Shown: positions 26,923-35,984 of the stretch, in pieces
How positions within the stretch are numbered: the stretch's first letter is position 1
Layout of the letters: each line of letters starts with the position of its first letter
Origin: an uncultured Ectothiorhodospiraceae bacterium
GTDB taxonomy: Bacteria; Pseudomonadota; Gammaproteobacteria; XJ16; Halofilaceae
Direction: 5' to 3'
NCBI GenBank assembly: GCA_913055615.1
Contig: CAJXKK010000005.1
Coordinates: 55,207 to 119,206, forward strand
DNA: 64,000 nt
Notes under the pieces: generated by a model
The model's input: the letters and a program-made list of their open reading frames with translations, nothing else
The model's database searches: none
Told to the model about the DNA's origin: nothing
Position numbers and translations under genes: made by a program

Positions 26923-27347
26923 CAATATGCGGTCCCGTCACCGGAACCGTCTCTGGCGCCATATTCCGGTGCGATCATCCGTACGACGCCGATATCGACA
27001 AGCCGATGCAGCGCGGAGAGATCGCGCACGCTGGCGGATACGCGTTCGTAGCGGATGGAGAAATGCCGGATCGCGACCCCCTCCAGATCAAAACTGGGGC
27101 GGTCATCGCTAGTGAGCCCCTGCGTCTGGATATCGACCAGAATCCCGTGGTCGTCGGTACGCAATCCGGCCTCACGGGCACGCCGCACCGCCTCGGCGGT
27201 GTCCGCGGCATCCCGGAAGGCGGCCAGCAGGCGCTGCTGGACAACGCCGCCATCCTTGCCCTTGCCGGTCGGGGCATCGCTGCCCGCGACACAGCCGACA
27301 GTAAGGGCAAGCGCTGCAGCGCAAAGGATGGGGAAACGGTGGATCAT
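26922..27347 (-). CDS. Small putative lipoprotein resembling the subtilase propeptide
   Basis: Protein of 141 residues. The N-terminus MIHRFPILCAAALALTVGC looks like a lipoprotein signal with Cys19. The C-terminal 60 residues, ending LHRLVDIGVVRMIAPEYGAR, resemble the propeptide end of the subtilase encoded next (LERLASMAGVRMIAPDYGYR). Its stop overlaps the subtilase start (TGATG), so the two are made together. A stand-alone propeptide could act as a chaperone or inhibitor, as known for subtilisin propeptides; this is inference. Confidence 0.65.
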   Translation of the reverse strand: MIHRFPILCAAALALTVGCVAGSDAPTGKGKDGGVVQQRLLAAFRDAADTAEAVRRAREAGLRTDDHGILVDIQTQGLTSDDRPSFDLEGVAIRHFSIRYERVSASVRDLSALHRLVDIGVVRMIAPEYGARDGSGDGTAY

Positions 27348-27450
27348 GCCAGCCTCGAGGGTGGGTGGCCGCATTCCGGCGACCGCTGATTGCACTGTAC
27401 CGATCGACCGAAGCCGGTCAATCCGGATCCCCTGGTTTGAGACAGCCTCA

Positions 27451-28470
27451 TCATTCCCATCGGAACAGGGCGGCGCCGATCGCGAGAAACACGCCGGCCA
27501 TCGCGAGCAGCAGGCCGAGCTGCGGGGCGATCGCGGCCAGGCCGGCGCCGTCGATCATCACGGCGCGCGCCGCGTCGATCACATGCGTCAGCGGTAATCC
27601 GTGGGCGACGATCTGCAGCCACGGGTGCAGGCCCTCGACGGAGAACCAGACCCCGGACAGGAACATCATCGGCCAGCTGAACAGGTTCAGGAGCCCGCCG
27701 GCGAGTTCCTCGCTGGCGGTACGTGCGGCCACGATCAGGCCGAGCGAGATCAGGCAGATGCCACCGGCGATCAGGACCAGCAGCAGGCCGAGGGGGTTGC
27801 CCTGGATCGGGAAATCGAGGATGGCGTGGCTGCCGACGAAGATGGCGCTGGTGATCACGACGATGATCATCAGGCGCGAACCGAGCTGGGCGATCAGATA
27901 CTCGGCCGGGCGCAGCGGCGTCGCCTTGAAGCGTTTCAGCACGCCGTTCTTGCGATAGCGCACGATCACGAAACCGACTCCGAACAGGGCCGTGAACATC
28001 ATGTTCATCGCCAGCAGCCCCGGCACCAGCCAATCGACATAGCGGATCACACGCCCGGGTACGGATTCGCGGCTGTACACGCGCTCGTCGACGTTCAGCC
28101 CGCGCAGGACGCGCTCGAGCATGTAGCCCTTGGGCGAGGCGTCGCTCACCCAGTAGCGCTGCTCGCGCGCGTCGATCAGCAGGTCGAGTTCGTGCTGGCG
28201 CACCTGCTCGACGCCGCGCGAGCGGTCGCGCACGCGGGCGTAGTCGACGTGCTCAATCCCGAGGGTCCGCTCGGCCGCCGCCGGATCGCCGAGGACGCCG
28301 ATGGTGTAGCGCTCCGGCGCGCTGCCCGAGAAAGCGAAGGCGAACCCGAACACGATCGCGACCGGCAGCAGTACGCTCCAGGCGAGCGTCGCCCGATCGC
28401 GGAAGAACTCGCGGTTGCGCGCGACGAACACGGCACGGATGCGACGCGGATCCAGGCGCGGGCGCATCAT
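27451..28470 (-). CDS. ABC-2 type transporter permease
   Basis: Membrane protein of 339 residues. It has one N-terminal transmembrane helix after RNREFFRDRATLAWSVLL, a periplasmic domain to about residue 145, then five further helices (for example GLLAMNMMFTALFGVGFVIV and LLLVLIAGGICLISLGLI). This is the layout of ABC-2 drug, polysaccharide or lipid exporters. Its start overlaps the ATPase stop by 4 bases. The substrate is unknown. Confidence 0.9.
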   Translation of the reverse strand: MMRPRLDPRRIRAVFVARNREFFRDRATLAWSVLLPVAIVFGFAFAFSGSAPERYTIGVLGDPAAAERTLGIEHVDYARVRDRSRGVEQVRQHELDLLIDAREQRYWVSDASPKGYMLERVLRGLNVDERVYSRESVPGRVIRYVDWLVPGLLAMNMMFTALFGVGFVIVRYRKNGVLKRFKATPLRPAEYLIAQLGSRLMIIVVITSAIFVGSHAILDFPIQGNPLGLLLVLIAGGICLISLGLIVAARTASEELAGGLLNLFSWPMMFLSGVWFSVEGLHPWLQIVAHGLPLTHVIDAARAVMIDGAGLAAIAPQLGLLLAMAGVFLAIGAALFRWE

Positions 28471-29348
28471 GCGCGCATCGTCCGGCCGGTGAGTTCGAGG
28501 AACAGATCCTCCAGCGTGCGCTCGCGGATGCGCAGCCGCTCCAGCGGGACACCACGGTCGATCAGCGCGGCGATGGTATCGGCGACGTCGCGGGTCAGCA
28601 GTTCAACGCGATCACCGGCGTCGACGGCCGTGGCCGGCAGCCCGCCCGGATCGCCGAGGTCGGCGCGCGGCAGTTCAAGCACGGTCTCGCCAAAGTGCTC
28701 GGACAGCAGTTCCCCCGGGGCGCCGCGGGCGATGATCCGGCCATGATCGACGATCGCGATCTCGCTGCACAGGCGGGCGGCCTCTTCCATGTAGTGCGTG
28801 GTCAGCAGGACCGTCTTGCCGCGCGCGCGGATCCGTTCGATCAGCGACCAGAAGTTGCGCCGCGCCTGGGGATCGAGTCCGGTCGTCGGCTCATCCAGAA
28901 AGACGATATCGGGATCATTCACGAGCGCGATCGCCAGCAGCAGGCGCTGGCGCTGACCGCCGGAGATCCGGTTGCAGTACTGCCCGAGAAAACCCTCCAG
29001 CGCGCACAGATCGATCAGCTCGTCGAGGGCCAGCGTGTGCGGGTAGAGGCTCGCGAACAGTTCGAGCGCCTCACGTACCGCCATGTAGTCTGGCAGCGCC
29101 GTGTTCTGGAACTGGATACCGGCGCGGGCGCGGAAGGCGTCCCCCCGCGGCGCGCCGCGGAAGCGGATCGTGCCGGCGGTGGGTTCAGTGAGGCCCTCGA
29201 GCATCTCCACGGTCGTGGTCTTGCCGGCCCCATTCGGTCCGAGCAGGCCGAAGCACGCGCCCGGCTGCAGGCCGAAACTCACACCATCGACGGCGCGCAG
29301 GTCACCGTAGTGTTTGACGAGTTCGTCGGCCTCGAGGAGGTAGTCCAT
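28467..29348 (-). CDS. ABC transporter ATP-binding protein
   Basis: ATPase of 293 residues partnering the permease that follows. Walker A is LLGPNGAGKTTT near residue 40, the signature is ISGGQRQRL near 133, Walker B is DIVFLDEPTTGLDP near 153 and the switch His is in VLLTTHYMEEA. A C-terminal extension of about 80 residues follows, as in CcmA/NodI-like exporters. The start MDYLLEADELV is preceded by GGGAG. Confidence 0.93.
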   Translation of the reverse strand: MDYLLEADELVKHYGDLRAVDGVSFGLQPGACFGLLGPNGAGKTTTVEMLEGLTEPTAGTIRFRGAPRGDAFRARAGIQFQNTALPDYMAVREALELFASLYPHTLALDELIDLCALEGFLGQYCNRISGGQRQRLLLAIALVNDPDIVFLDEPTTGLDPQARRNFWSLIERIRARGKTVLLTTHYMEEAARLCSEIAIVDHGRIIARGAPGELLSEHFGETVLELPRADLGDPGGLPATAVDAGDRVELLTRDVADTIAALIDRGVPLERLRIRERTLEDLFLELTGRTMRA

Positions 29349-29454
29349 GATCGCTCCCTTCCGGCCGCGGCAGCCGGATCCCCGGATGGTAGCCTGGCCG
29401 GGGCCCGTGACGATGGGCTTGTGGAGCGTAATAGCCTGCGCGGGCAGCTCCGGC

Positions 29455-30600
29455 TCAGGGAGCGGCGAGTTCGGCGTGGAGCGCCCGCGCACGTTCGAGG
29501 GCCGTCGACGCGTCCGCCGCCAGCACGTTGATGTGCCCCATCTTGCGCCCGGGCCGCGGCTCGCGTTTACCGTAGAGATGCAGATAGGCCCCCGGGGTGG
29601 CGAACACCCGCGACCAGTCGGGATCACCGTTGCGCCACAGGTCCCCGAGCAGATTCACCATCGCCACCGGCGACAGCAGATCGGTGGATCCAGGACCGAA
29701 GCCGCAAAGCAGGCGCACCTGCTGCTCGAACTGCGTGGTCGCGGCGGCATCCAGCGTGTAGTGCCCCGAGTTGTGCGGCCGTGGCGCCAGTTCGTTCACC
29801 AGGATCTCGTCGTCGCCGGTAACGAACAGCTCGACGCCGAGCACCCCGACATAGCCGAGCGCCTCGGCCGTCGCGGCGGCCACCGTCCGGGCGCGCGCGG
29901 TCATGCCGGCATCGATCGCGGCCGGCAGGGTCGTCGTTGAGAGGATACCGTCGACATGGACATTCTGGCCCGGCGCGTAACACGCGACCGTACCGTCCAC
30001 CGCACGGCAGACGATGACCGAGAGTTCCAGCGCCAGCGTCACCCGTCGTTCAAGGATGCATTCGGCCTCGCCGAGCGCGGCGAAGGCGTCGGCGGCGCCA
30101 TCGGGCGAGTCGACCAGCGCCTGGCCCTTGCCGTCGTAGCCGCCGGCGGCATGCTTCAGCAGCGACGGCGTCCCCACGGCGGCCAACGCCGACTTGAGAT
30201 CGGCCGGCGTCGAGACGGCGGCCCAGGGCACGGTCGGCAGACCATGCCGGTCGAAGAAGGCCTTCTCGCGCAGCCGGTTCTGGGTCGGAGACACCGCGTC
30301 GCCGGCCGGTCGGACGATGCAGTTCCGGGCCAGCCGCGCCAACGCCTCGGCGGGCACGTTCTCGAATTCGGTCGATACCGCGACGCATTCACCGGCCAGG
30401 CGATCCAGCGCGGCGGTATCGAGGTAACCGGCGTGCACATGTTCGTCGGCCATGGCGCCCGCCGGGCTGTGCGGGTCCGGATCGAGCACGAGGACCCGAT
30501 AGCCCATCGTGCGCGCGGCGACGGTGAACATACGCCCGAGCTGGCCACCGCCGAGCATCCCCAGCGTGGCCCCCGGCATGATCGGACGGGGTGTGACCAT
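29455..30600 (-). CDS. purK: 5-(carboxyamino)imidazole ribonucleotide synthase
   Basis: ATP-grasp enzyme of 381 residues that carboxylates AIR on nitrogen in purine synthesis. The N-terminal GMLGGGQLGRMFTVAARTMG is characteristic, SPTQNRLREKAFF lies in the middle and ELAPRPHNSGHYTLDAA near residue 260 is the conserved substrate loop. It follows purE with a 5-base gap, so both are one operon. Confidence 0.97.
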   Translation of the reverse strand: MVTPRPIMPGATLGMLGGGQLGRMFTVAARTMGYRVLVLDPDPHSPAGAMADEHVHAGYLDTAALDRLAGECVAVSTEFENVPAEALARLARNCIVRPAGDAVSPTQNRLREKAFFDRHGLPTVPWAAVSTPADLKSALAAVGTPSLLKHAAGGYDGKGQALVDSPDGAADAFAALGEAECILERRVTLALELSVIVCRAVDGTVACYAPGQNVHVDGILSTTTLPAAIDAGMTARARTVAAATAEALGYVGVLGVELFVTGDDEILVNELAPRPHNSGHYTLDAAATTQFEQQVRLLCGFGPGSTDLLSPVAMVNLLGDLWRNGDPDWSRVFATPGAYLHLYGKREPRPGRKMGHINVLAADASTALERARALHAELAAP

Positions 30601-30605
30601 CGCGC

Positions 30606-31100
30606 TTACTCCTCCGGCGGCACCCGCATCGCCAGTGCCCGGTCGCGTTGCTGTTCACGGAAGTCGGCGAGCCTGCGTCCCAGCGCCGGATCGCCGTTGG
30701 CGATCAGCGCGGCCGCGAAGAGGCCGGCGTTCGCGGCCCCGGACTCGCCGATCGCGAAGGTCGCCACCGGCACGCCCTTCGGCATCTGCACGATCGAGTA
30801 GAGCGAATCCTGACCGGAGAGATAACGCGAAGGTACGGGCACGCCGAGTACGGGCAGTGTGGTCTTGGCCGCGAGCATCCCGGGCAGATGCGCGGCTCCG
30901 CCGGCGCCCGCGATGACGCAGTGCAGGCCGCGCCCGGCCGCCTGCTCCGCGTATTCGAACATGAGGTCCGGGGTGCGATGGGCGGAAACGACGCGTGCTT
31001 CAACGGGTACGCCGAGGCCTTCGAGCTGCTCCACCGCATGGCGCATGACGGGCCAGTCGCTGTCGCTGCCCATGACCACGCCGGCTTTCGGCTGGGACAT
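30606..31100 (-). CDS. purE: N5-carboxyaminoimidazole ribonucleotide mutase
   Basis: Mutase of 164 residues acting on the PurK product. Conserved parts are [15 protein letters not shown] at the N-terminus, the catalytic His in [15 protein letters not shown] near residue 45, and [15 protein letters not shown] near 74. The start MSQPKAG has GGGAGG seven bases upstream. First gene of purE-purK. Confidence 0.97.
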   Translation of the reverse strand: MSQPKAGVVMGSDSDWPVMRHAVEQLEGLGVPVEARVVSAHRTPDLMFEYAEQAAGRGLHCVIAGAGGAAHLPGMLAAKTTLPVLGVPVPSRYLSGQDSLYSIVQMPKGVPVATFAIGESGAANAGLFAAALIANGDPALGRRLADFREQQRDRALAMRVPPEE

Positions 31101-31264
31101 GGCGAGCCCTCCCTTGGGCCGCGGAAAACCGGGCATTATGGCGAAGGCGAAGGCGCGGTGCTACCCGGCGTATGGAGGTCCCGACCCTGGACCGGTCGCG
31201 CCGCCACTATGTCCATGTCGATCCCGGCCGGAATGGTGGCCGGAACGCCGGATGGAAATCCCTG

Positions 31265-31281
31265 TTGCGAATCATTCGCAA
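31265..31281. promoter_or_regulatory. Fur-box-like palindrome upstream of bfd
   Basis: A perfect 17-base palindrome, TTGCGAATCATTCGCAA, lies 54 bases before the bfd start. It resembles the GCGAATCATTCGC core of GC-rich Fur boxes. Iron control of bfd by Fur is common in gammaproteobacteria. Confidence 0.6.
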
Positions 31282-31335
31282 CCGCACGTACACTGTATTG
31301 GCGGTTTGTTCAATCCACCTGCGCGCGGAGGTCCA

Positions 31336-31554
31336 ATGTACGTCTGCATCTGCAATTCGGTCACTGATCACGCCATCCGCCGCGCGGTGCGCCAGGGAAC
31401 GCTAAGCTTCGAGCAGCTCCGCTTCGAATTGGGCGTTTCGCGCAGCTGCGGCCGCTGCGAGGAGCATGCCCGCTCGGTCATGGCCGAGGCGATGAGCAAC
31501 GAATTGCCCGGATTGCCGGCCGGCGTCGTCCTGCCGGACGGTCTGCCCGCCTGA
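31336..31554 (+). CDS. bfd: Bacterioferritin-associated ferredoxin
   Basis: Protein of 72 residues binding a [2Fe-2S] cluster and releasing iron from bacterioferritin by reducing it. The four cysteines are in MYVCICNSVTD and SCGRCEEHA. The start ATG is preceded by GGAGG. It is followed 118 bases later by bfr on the same strand, with palindromic operator-like sites before each gene. Confidence 0.95.
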   Translation: MYVCICNSVTDHAIRRAVRQGTLSFEQLRFELGVSRSCGRCEEHARSVMAEAMSNELPGLPAGVVLPDGLPA

Positions 31555-31604
31555 CCCCGTTCGATGCCGCTGGTCTGGCGGCATGTCGTGCGCTACCATT
31601 TTTC

Positions 31605-31621
31605 TTTAGACTCGGTCTAAA
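31605..31621. promoter_or_regulatory. 17-bp perfect palindrome upstream of bfr
   Basis: TTTAGAC-TCG-GTCTAAA lies 51 bases before the bfr start. It differs from the Fur-type palindrome upstream of bfd. The general shape recalls Irr/Fur-superfamily boxes (TTTAGAA..TTCTAAA), but I cannot assign a regulator. Confidence 0.5.
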
Positions 31622-31672
31622 TAAGGCGGCGACCAGTGCCGCCATCCGCCGCGAACTCAAGGGGCTGCCACC

Positions 31673-32137
31673 ATGCAGGGTGATGCCAAAGTCATCGAAT
31701 ATCTCAACCGCGCGCTCAAGCACGAGCTGACGGCCATCAACCAGTTCTTTCTGCACGCGCGCATGCTGGAGGACTGGGGACTCGATAAGTACAACGAGAA
31801 GGAATACAACGAGTCCATCGAGGAGATGCAGCACGCGGACAAGCTGATCAAGCGCATCCTGTTCCTCGAGGGGCTGCCCAACCTGCAGGATCTCGGCAAG
31901 CTGCTGATCGGCGAGAACGTTGAAGAGATCATCCGCAACGATCGCCAGATCGAGATCGACGCGCTCGAGCTCTACCGCGAAGCGGTCGGCTACTGCGAAC
32001 AGGTACAGGACTACGCCTCGCGCGATCTGTTCTCCACGCTGCTCGCCGAGGAAGAGGAACACCTCGACTGGCTCGATACCCAGCTCGAACGCTATCAGTC
32101 CATGGGCCGCGAGAACTTCATCCAGTACTGGACGTAA
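31673..32137 (+). CDS. bfr: Bacterioferritin
   Basis: Iron-storage ferritin of 154 residues with haem between subunits. The start MQGDAKVIEYLNRALKHELTAINQFF carries the first ferroxidase Glu; EEMQHADKLIKRILFLEG holds the haem-ligand Met with Glu and His ligands; and EEEEHLDWLDTQ gives the C-terminal Glu and His. Partner of bfd immediately upstream. Confidence 0.96.
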   Translation: MQGDAKVIEYLNRALKHELTAINQFFLHARMLEDWGLDKYNEKEYNESIEEMQHADKLIKRILFLEGLPNLQDLGKLLIGENVEEIIRNDRQIEIDALELYREAVGYCEQVQDYASRDLFSTLLAEEEEHLDWLDTQLERYQSMGRENFIQYWT

Positions 32138-32161
32138 GCTTCTGCGTCATCGGCGGGACTT

Positions 32162-32290
32162 CCCGGATTCCGGCTTCGCCTGCATCCGGGCTACGGATCT
32201 GCAGGTCAAAGGCGGCCTTTGAATTTTTGAGTGATCCTGCGTGACACCCGGCCCGTCGTAGCCCGGATGGAGCCATAGGCGTAATCCGGG
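32162..32290. repeat. Paired REP-like arms, GTAGCCCGGAT family
   Basis: CCCGGATTCCGGCTTCGCCT..GGGCTACG (32162-32194) is repeated inverted as GTAGCCCGGATGGAGC..ATCCGGG (32268-32290). It lies between bfr and a convergent small gene. Confidence 0.65.
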
Positions 32291-32303
32291 GGCTCCAAAC
32301 GCG

Positions 32304-32540
32304 TCAGAAAAGGGCAGGCAGCCAGAGCAGCAGGATAGCGGTCGCGCCGACCGCGCCAAGCGTCGCCCAGAGTACGGAGCGCATTTCCGCGCACCACCAG
32401 CCGGATTCGCCCGGCCTCGCGCCGCCCGAATGCCGGCGCCGATGACGCGTTCCCCGCGCGATGCCCCATTGCCCGGTGCCTGCGGGCGTTGCCACGGTTC
32501 GGACGCTGCTTGAATCGAACGACGGCCCCGCGGTCAGCAT
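32304..32540 (-). CDS. Small membrane protein, possibly iron-regulated
   Basis: Protein of 78 residues of unknown function. It is basic and Ser/Arg/Gly-rich for the first 50 residues, then has a single transmembrane helix at the C-terminus (VLWATLGAVGATAILLLWLP). Two ATG codons lie six bases apart; the second (32540) has AGGGAG eight bases upstream and is preferred. A Fur-box-like site lies 28-46 bases upstream. The combination supports a real gene, but there is no recognised family. Confidence 0.45.
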   Translation of the reverse strand: MLTAGPSFDSSSVRTVATPAGTGQWGIARGTRHRRRHSGGARPGESGWWCAEMRSVLWATLGAVGATAILLLWLPALF

Positions 32541-32567
32541 GGTCATGTCTCCCTGATCTTGTTCACT

Positions 32568-32586
32568 AATGATAACGAGTCTCATT
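32568..32586. promoter_or_regulatory. Fur-box-like site
   Basis: AATGATAACGAGTCTCATT closely follows the Fur consensus built from GATAAT hexamers. It lies upstream of the small membrane protein gene (minus strand) and 94 bases upstream of purC (plus strand); the former is the likelier target. Confidence 0.6.
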
Positions 32587-32679
32587 CGTAATGCAATGCC
32601 GATACAGTGATGCTCTGCCCATGGACGCCGACGCCGCGAACGTCGACAATCCCCGATCCACCAAGCCTGCGCACACGCC

Positions 32680-33576
32680 ATGCCCGCCGAAGACACGCTT
32701 TTCCGCCCGCGAATCGATTCGCTGGAGCACCTGCACAGCGGCAAGGTCCGCGAGCTCTATGCCATCGACGATGAGCGCATGCTGATCGTCGCCACGGACC
32801 GGCTGTCCGCGTTCGACGTGATCCTGCCGACACCGATCCCGGGCAAGGGACGCCTGCTGACTACGCTGTCCAATTTCTGGTTTGCGCGTCTCGGCCACGT
32901 CATCGGTAACCACCTGCTCGATGTGGATCTCGCGGAGGTGCTGCCGGACCCCGCCGAACGCGACCAGGTCGAGGGGCGCGCCGTGGTCGCGCGCCGGCTG
33001 CGGCCGCTGCCGGTCGAGGCCATCGTGCGCGGGTATCTGATCGGCTCCGGCCTGCGCGATTACGAGGCAAGCGGCACCATCGGCGGCATCCCCCTGCCCG
33101 ACGGCCTGCGACGCGCGGACCGTCTGCCTGGACCGATGTTCACGCCGTCGACGAAGGCCTCCGTCGGCGATCATGACGAGAACATCGACCTCGAACGCAT
33201 GGCGGAACTGGCCGGTGCGGAGTACGCCGAGCGGATCCGCACGGCGAGCCTGGGCCTGTACGCGGAAGCGGCGGAATATGCAGCCGGGCGCGGGCTGATC
33301 ATCGCGGACACGAAGTTCGAATTCGGGGTCGCGCCGGACGGCGAGCTGGTACTGATCGACGAACTGCTGACGCCGGACTCCTCGCGCTTCTGGCCCGCCG
33401 ACGGCTGGCGCCCCGGAGAGAATCCGCCGTCATTCGACAAGCAGTTCATCCGCGACTGGCTGGACACCCTGGACTGGGACAAGACCGATCCGGGTCCGCA
33501 AGTCCCGCCCTCGATCGCCCGGGAAACGGCCGACAAATACCGGGAAGCGGTCGAACGGCTGACCGGCATGCCGTAG
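32680..33576 (+). CDS. purC: Phosphoribosylaminoimidazole-succinocarboxamide synthase
   Basis: SAICAR synthetase of 298 residues, the longer form that includes GYLIGSGLRDYEASGTIGG and MFTPSTKASVGDHDENI rather than the short E. coli form. Conserved nucleotide-binding parts are HSGKVRELYAID near residue 20 and DTKFEFGV near 208, with IDELLTPDSSRFWPA near 227. It joins purE-purK in this window but is transcribed the other way. Confidence 0.96.
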   Translation: MPAEDTLFRPRIDSLEHLHSGKVRELYAIDDERMLIVATDRLSAFDVILPTPIPGKGRLLTTLSNFWFARLGHVIGNHLLDVDLAEVLPDPAERDQVEGRAVVARRLRPLPVEAIVRGYLIGSGLRDYEASGTIGGIPLPDGLRRADRLPGPMFTPSTKASVGDHDENIDLERMAELAGAEYAERIRTASLGLYAEAAEYAAGRGLIIADTKFEFGVAPDGELVLIDELLTPDSSRFWPADGWRPGENPPSFDKQFIRDWLDTLDWDKTDPGPQVPPSIARETADKYREAVERLTGMP

Positions 33577-33685
33577 CGGATCGCTCCCACCGCGATCATC
33601 AATACGGTTACCGTGAACCAGTGGGCAATGCGGGCGTGCTCGTGACGGCGCCACCCACGAAGAGAGCAGTGAGGCGGGAATCGGC

Positions 33686-34366
33686 ATGAACGGGGTATTC
33701 ATCACGGGGACCGACACGGGCGTCGGCAAAACGGTCGTGGCCTGTGCATTGACGCGGGGACTCACCCGTGGAGGCCATGCCGTGGCGGTACGCAAACCGG
33801 TGGAATCGGGCTGCGCCCGGCGCGCGGGTCAGCTGGAGCCCGCTGACGGCAGCGCGCTCGCACGGGCGGCCGGCAACCGCGAGCCGCTGGAGACGGTCAC
33901 GCCCATGCGCCTGGCGCACGCGCTGTCGCCCGAGCGGGCCGCATATCTCGAGGGGGTTTCTTTGGGCCTGTACGACCTGATCGCGGCGGCCCGCATCGGC
34001 GATGCATCGGATTTCTTCGTCGTCGAGGGAGCCGGCGGGTTCCTGTCGCCGCTGGCGAGCGACGCCCTCAACGCGGATCTCGCCCTCGCGCTGGGGCTGC
34101 CGGTGCTGGTGGTGGCGGAAGACCGGCTCGGTTCGATCAATCACACATTGCTGACGGTCGAGGCGATAGAGCGGCGCGGCCTGCGCCTGGCCGGCATTGT
34201 CCTCAACGCGCGCGAGCCCGAGGGCGGTCACGACATGGCGAACCGGGACGATCTGGTGAGTCGCCTTGGCGGGCACGTAATCCCGTTCCCGCACGGACGC
34301 GAAGACCGCGAGACCGTGGACATGCTCGTCGGCCTCGCCACGCAGGGCCTCGAACCAACCGCCTGA
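33686..34366 (+). CDS. bioD: ATP-dependent dethiobiotin synthetase
   Basis: Enzyme of 226 residues closing the ureido ring in biotin synthesis. The P-loop is FITGTDTGVGKTVVACAL at the N-terminus, the substrate Lys is in VRKPVESGC, and EGAGGFLSPL near residue 115 is the second ATP-binding motif. It stands alone here without other bio genes and is convergent with pyk. Confidence 0.94.
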   Translation: MNGVFITGTDTGVGKTVVACALTRGLTRGGHAVAVRKPVESGCARRAGQLEPADGSALARAAGNREPLETVTPMRLAHALSPERAAYLEGVSLGLYDLIAAARIGDASDFFVVEGAGGFLSPLASDALNADLALALGLPVLVVAEDRLGSINHTLLTVEAIERRGLRLAGIVLNAREPEGGHDMANRDDLVSRLGGHVIPFPHGREDRETVDMLVGLATQGLEPTA

Positions 34367-34477
34367 ATCGGCGCGGATCGGGACTTTTCAGGGAAGATCG
34401 GCGAGGATAACCGCTTAGAGCAGATCGTAGTGCGCCCGCATTCCGGGCGCCCGAAGTCGTTGACCTGGAGTCGCCAG

Positions 34478-35938
34478 TTACTCGGTGATATCCGGCGGCA
34501 GATCGATTTTGCCTCCCGGCCCCACCTCGATGATTTTCATCGAATTGGTCCCGCCGTGGACCCCCATCAGATCGCCCTTGGTCACGATCACGCGGTCGCC
34601 GGCCGCAACGGCGTCGCGCGTGTACAGCACGGCGATCGCCTCCTGGTTCGCCTCGGCCGGATTGACCTGGATGACCGGATAGGCGACCGGGTACACACCC
34701 CGATAAAGGGCGACCTTGCGCCGTGTCCGCTCGTGGCGCGTGAGCGCGTAGACGGGGATGCCGGAACTGATCCGGGACATCCACAGCGTGGTATCCCCGG
34801 ATTCGGTGAGCGCGGCGATCGCGCGCAGACCAAGATGGTTGGCCGTGTACATCGTGGCCATGGCGATGGCCTCGTCCGTGCGCTGGAACTGCCCGTCCAT
34901 GCGCCGGTCCCCGGCCTGTGAGCCCGGGTGGCGTTCGGCGCCGAGGCAGATGCGCGACATCGAAGCGACCACCTCGACCGGATAATCGCCGGTGGCGGTC
35001 TCGGCCGAGAGCATGACGGCGTCAGTGCCATCGAGGACGGCGTTGGCGACATCGAAGACCTCGGCCCGCGTCGGCAGGGGGCTCGTGATCATCGACTCCA
35101 TCATCTGGGTCGCGGTGATCACCGGCAGATTCGCCATGCGCGCGGAGCGGATCAGCGACTTCTGCACGGCGGGCAGCTCCGCATCGCCGATCTCCACGCC
35201 CAGATCGCCGCGCGCGATCATCACCGCGTCGGTGGCGGCGAAGATCTCATCGATCGCCTCCAGCGCCTCCGCGCGCTCGATCTTGGCGACGATACCGCCC
35301 TGCCCGCCGGCCTCGGTGAACAGCTTGCGCGCGAAGTTCAGTTCCTCGGCGCTGCGGGGGAACGAGACGGCGAGGTAATCGACGTCGATCCCGGCCGCCA
35401 GCACGACGTCCTCACGATCTTTCTCCGTGATCGCCGGCGCCGACAGTCCGCCGCCCTGGCGGTTGATCCCCTTGTTGTTCGACAGGGTGCCGCCGACGCT
35501 CACGCGCGTATGGATGCGCGTGCCCTCGACCGACTCGACCTCGAGCACCAGACGGCCATCATCGAGCAGCAGCGTATCGCCGGCGTGGACATCGCAGGGC
35601 AGATCCGTATACGACACGCCGACCGCGGTTGCGTCGCCGGCATCCTCGGCGAGGGCCGTGTCGAGCGCGAAGGCCACCCCCTCGTCGAGTTCAACCTCGT
35701 CGTCGGCGAACCGCTCGATCCGGATCTTCGGCCCCTGCAGGTCGCCGAGGATGGCGACATCGCGCCCGACCCGCGCCGCGATCTCCCGCACACGCCGCGC
35801 CTTATTCCGGTGCTCGTCGTGGGTGCCGTGCGAGAAGTTCAGACGCACGACATCCACGCCGCCGGCGATCAGTCGCTCGAGGACATCAGGGCCATCACAG
35901 GCGGGGCCCAGGGTGGCGACGATCTTGGTACGGCGCAT
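34478..35938 (-). CDS. pyk: Pyruvate kinase
   Basis: Glycolytic enzyme of 486 residues forming ATP and pyruvate. Conserved segments are RRTKIVATLGPACD at the N-terminus, RLNFSHGTHDEH near residue 30, GIVAKIERAEALEAIDEI near 215 and MIARGDLGVEIG near 240, with the active-site ITATQMMESMI near 280. The frame is open 24 codons further upstream into the pgk end; the ATG at MRRTKIV is preferred by family alignment, although its ribosome site is weak. Last gene of tkt-gap-pgk-pyk. Confidence 0.95.
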   Translation of the reverse strand: MRRTKIVATLGPACDGPDVLERLIAGGVDVVRLNFSHGTHDEHRNKARRVREIAARVGRDVAILGDLQGPKIRIERFADDEVELDEGVAFALDTALAEDAGDATAVGVSYTDLPCDVHAGDTLLLDDGRLVLEVESVEGTRIHTRVSVGGTLSNNKGINRQGGGLSAPAITEKDREDVVLAAGIDVDYLAVSFPRSAEELNFARKLFTEAGGQGGIVAKIERAEALEAIDEIFAATDAVMIARGDLGVEIGDAELPAVQKSLIRSARMANLPVITATQMMESMITSPLPTRAEVFDVANAVLDGTDAVMLSAETATGDYPVEVVASMSRICLGAERHPGSQAGDRRMDGQFQRTDEAIAMATMYTANHLGLRAIAALTESGDTTLWMSRISSGIPVYALTRHERTRRKVALYRGVYPVAYPVIQVNPAEANQEAIAVLYTRDAVAAGDRVIVTKGDLMGVHGGTNSMKIIEVGPGGKIDLPPDITE

Positions 35939-35984
35939 GGCCGGCCCGCGGCCGAGCTCCTCGAGCTCAACCGGGGCATTGGTA

